Below the pieces are notes generated by a model. That model was not told the DNA's origin. It saw only the letters and a program-made list of their open reading frames with translations, and ran no database searches. From Gammaproteobacteria bacterium (GTDB taxonomy: Bacteria; Pseudomonadota; Gammaproteobacteria; UBA12402): a stretch of 6,628 nucleotides of DNA. The position numbers and the translations under genes were made by a program. Each line of letters opens with the position of its first letter. Within the stretch, counting starts at the first letter, position 1. Location of the stretch: positions 1 to 6,628 of the forward strand of contig JANQHY010000017.1 of NCBI GenBank assembly GCA_028282395.1, read 5' to 3'. Below, piece after piece: positions 6,354 through 6,628 of this stretch.

Positions 6354-6404
6354 TAACCTACACATTGGACTAAGGCCCGATATCTTGGACCAGTGCCCAG
6401 AACC
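6345..6404 (+). repeat. Three direct repeats at exact 20-base period, iteron-like
   Basis: TTGGAC occurs at 6345, 6365 and 6385, exactly 20 bases (two helical turns) apart. The units also share CC at positions 13-14, and units 2 and 3 share GCCC at 11-14, giving TTGGACTRANNCCC. The first unit covers the last two codons and stop of the opine dehydrogenase gene; the others are intergenic. Spacing and size resemble iterons bound by replication initiators, or a tandem operator before the gene at 6494. Confidence 0.5.
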
Positions 6405-6422
6405 AGCAAGCTCTCTTGTTTT
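6405..6422 (+). terminator. Weak hairpin after the operon
   Basis: AGCAAG (6405-6410) pairs with CTTGTT (6415-6420), including one G-U pair, around a CTCT loop, and only a few T residues follow. It is too weak to be a confident terminator, but it is the only hairpin-like structure I see between the opine dehydrogenase and the next gene. Confidence 0.2.
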
Positions 6423-6493
6423 CGCGCCTATAAGCGTTAAAAATAACTATACAGATAGACACAAATGTTTTATTTGCTAACAAGGGAGTAGGT

Positions 6494-6628
6494 ATGGTCA
6501 AGATAATCGGTAAATTTGGAAGTGATGGTAACCAATCACTTTTACTAGAACTACCGAGTTCACTTTTACAAGATATTGAAATTGCAGCCGATGGCACTGT
6601 TGAAATAGGGTCATTAATACGAGTGCTC
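6494..6628 (+). CDS. Start of an unidentified gene, cut by the window edge
   Basis: The ATG at 6494 follows AAGGGAG at 6482-6488 with a 5-base spacer, the same strong ribosome binding site used by the TrfA-like gene. The frame is open for all 45 remaining codons and runs off the right edge. It begins MVKIIGKFGSDGNQSLLLEL and continues with a short acidic region; no signal peptide or membrane segment is visible. I do not recognise the family. It is separated from the opine dehydrogenase by 140 bases holding the 20-base repeats, so it may have its own promoter (a TATACA at 6448-6453 is a possible -10) and could belong to the same pathway. Confidence 0.6.
   Translation, partial: MVKIIGKFGSDGNQSLLLELPSSLLQDIEIAADGTVEIGSLIRVL

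Noticed and set aside
6370..6597. 75-codon open frame on the minus strand
   Set aside because: It is antisense to the well-initiated gene at 6494 and to the repeats, with no ribosome binding site or recognisable protein features.

Overview
The window looks like an accessory region of a gammaproteobacterium, most likely an AT-rich member of the Enterobacterales. This is inferred from strong AGGAG/AAGGGAG-type ribosome binding sites, tight overlapping gene spacing, an SseB-family gene and a Bcr/CflA-type exporter. I cannot name the genus. All credible intact genes lie on the plus strand.

Positions 1-1438 read as a toxin-immunity remnant. A 5'-truncated C-terminal piece of a TNT/Tse6-like NAD(P)+-glycohydrolase toxin overlaps a complete small gene that resembles the Tsi6 immunity family. 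Next comes an SseB-family gene of the kind often found beside polymorphic toxin genes. Positions 1439-1962 hold no intact gene. Part of this stretch looks like decayed coding sequence, followed by a candidate promoter with almost no leader.

Positions 1963-6353 form one compact operon-like unit of five genes: a Bcr/CflA-type MFS exporter, a class I SAM methyltransferase (split here by a frameshift), an alpha/beta hydrolase, a TrfA-like plasmid replication initiator homologue, and an opine dehydrogenase. The junctions are overlaps of 8, 1 and 20 bases and then a gap of 6. The likely reading is a small-metabolite pathway: the opine dehydrogenase reductively joins an amine and a 2-oxo acid, the methyltransferase and hydrolase tailor or supply intermediates, and the MFS protein exports the product. 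No metallophore import gene or nicotianamine synthase-like gene is visible, so the product is unknown.

The TrfA-like protein is the odd member. Just after the operon, three TTGGAC motifs lie exactly 20 bases apart, like iterons, and a related single site lies upstream of the exporter gene. The replication-initiator fold may therefore serve as a local DNA-binding regulator, or may be a relic of a replicon. At the right edge, a further plus-strand gene with a strong ribosome binding site starts at 6494 and runs off the window.
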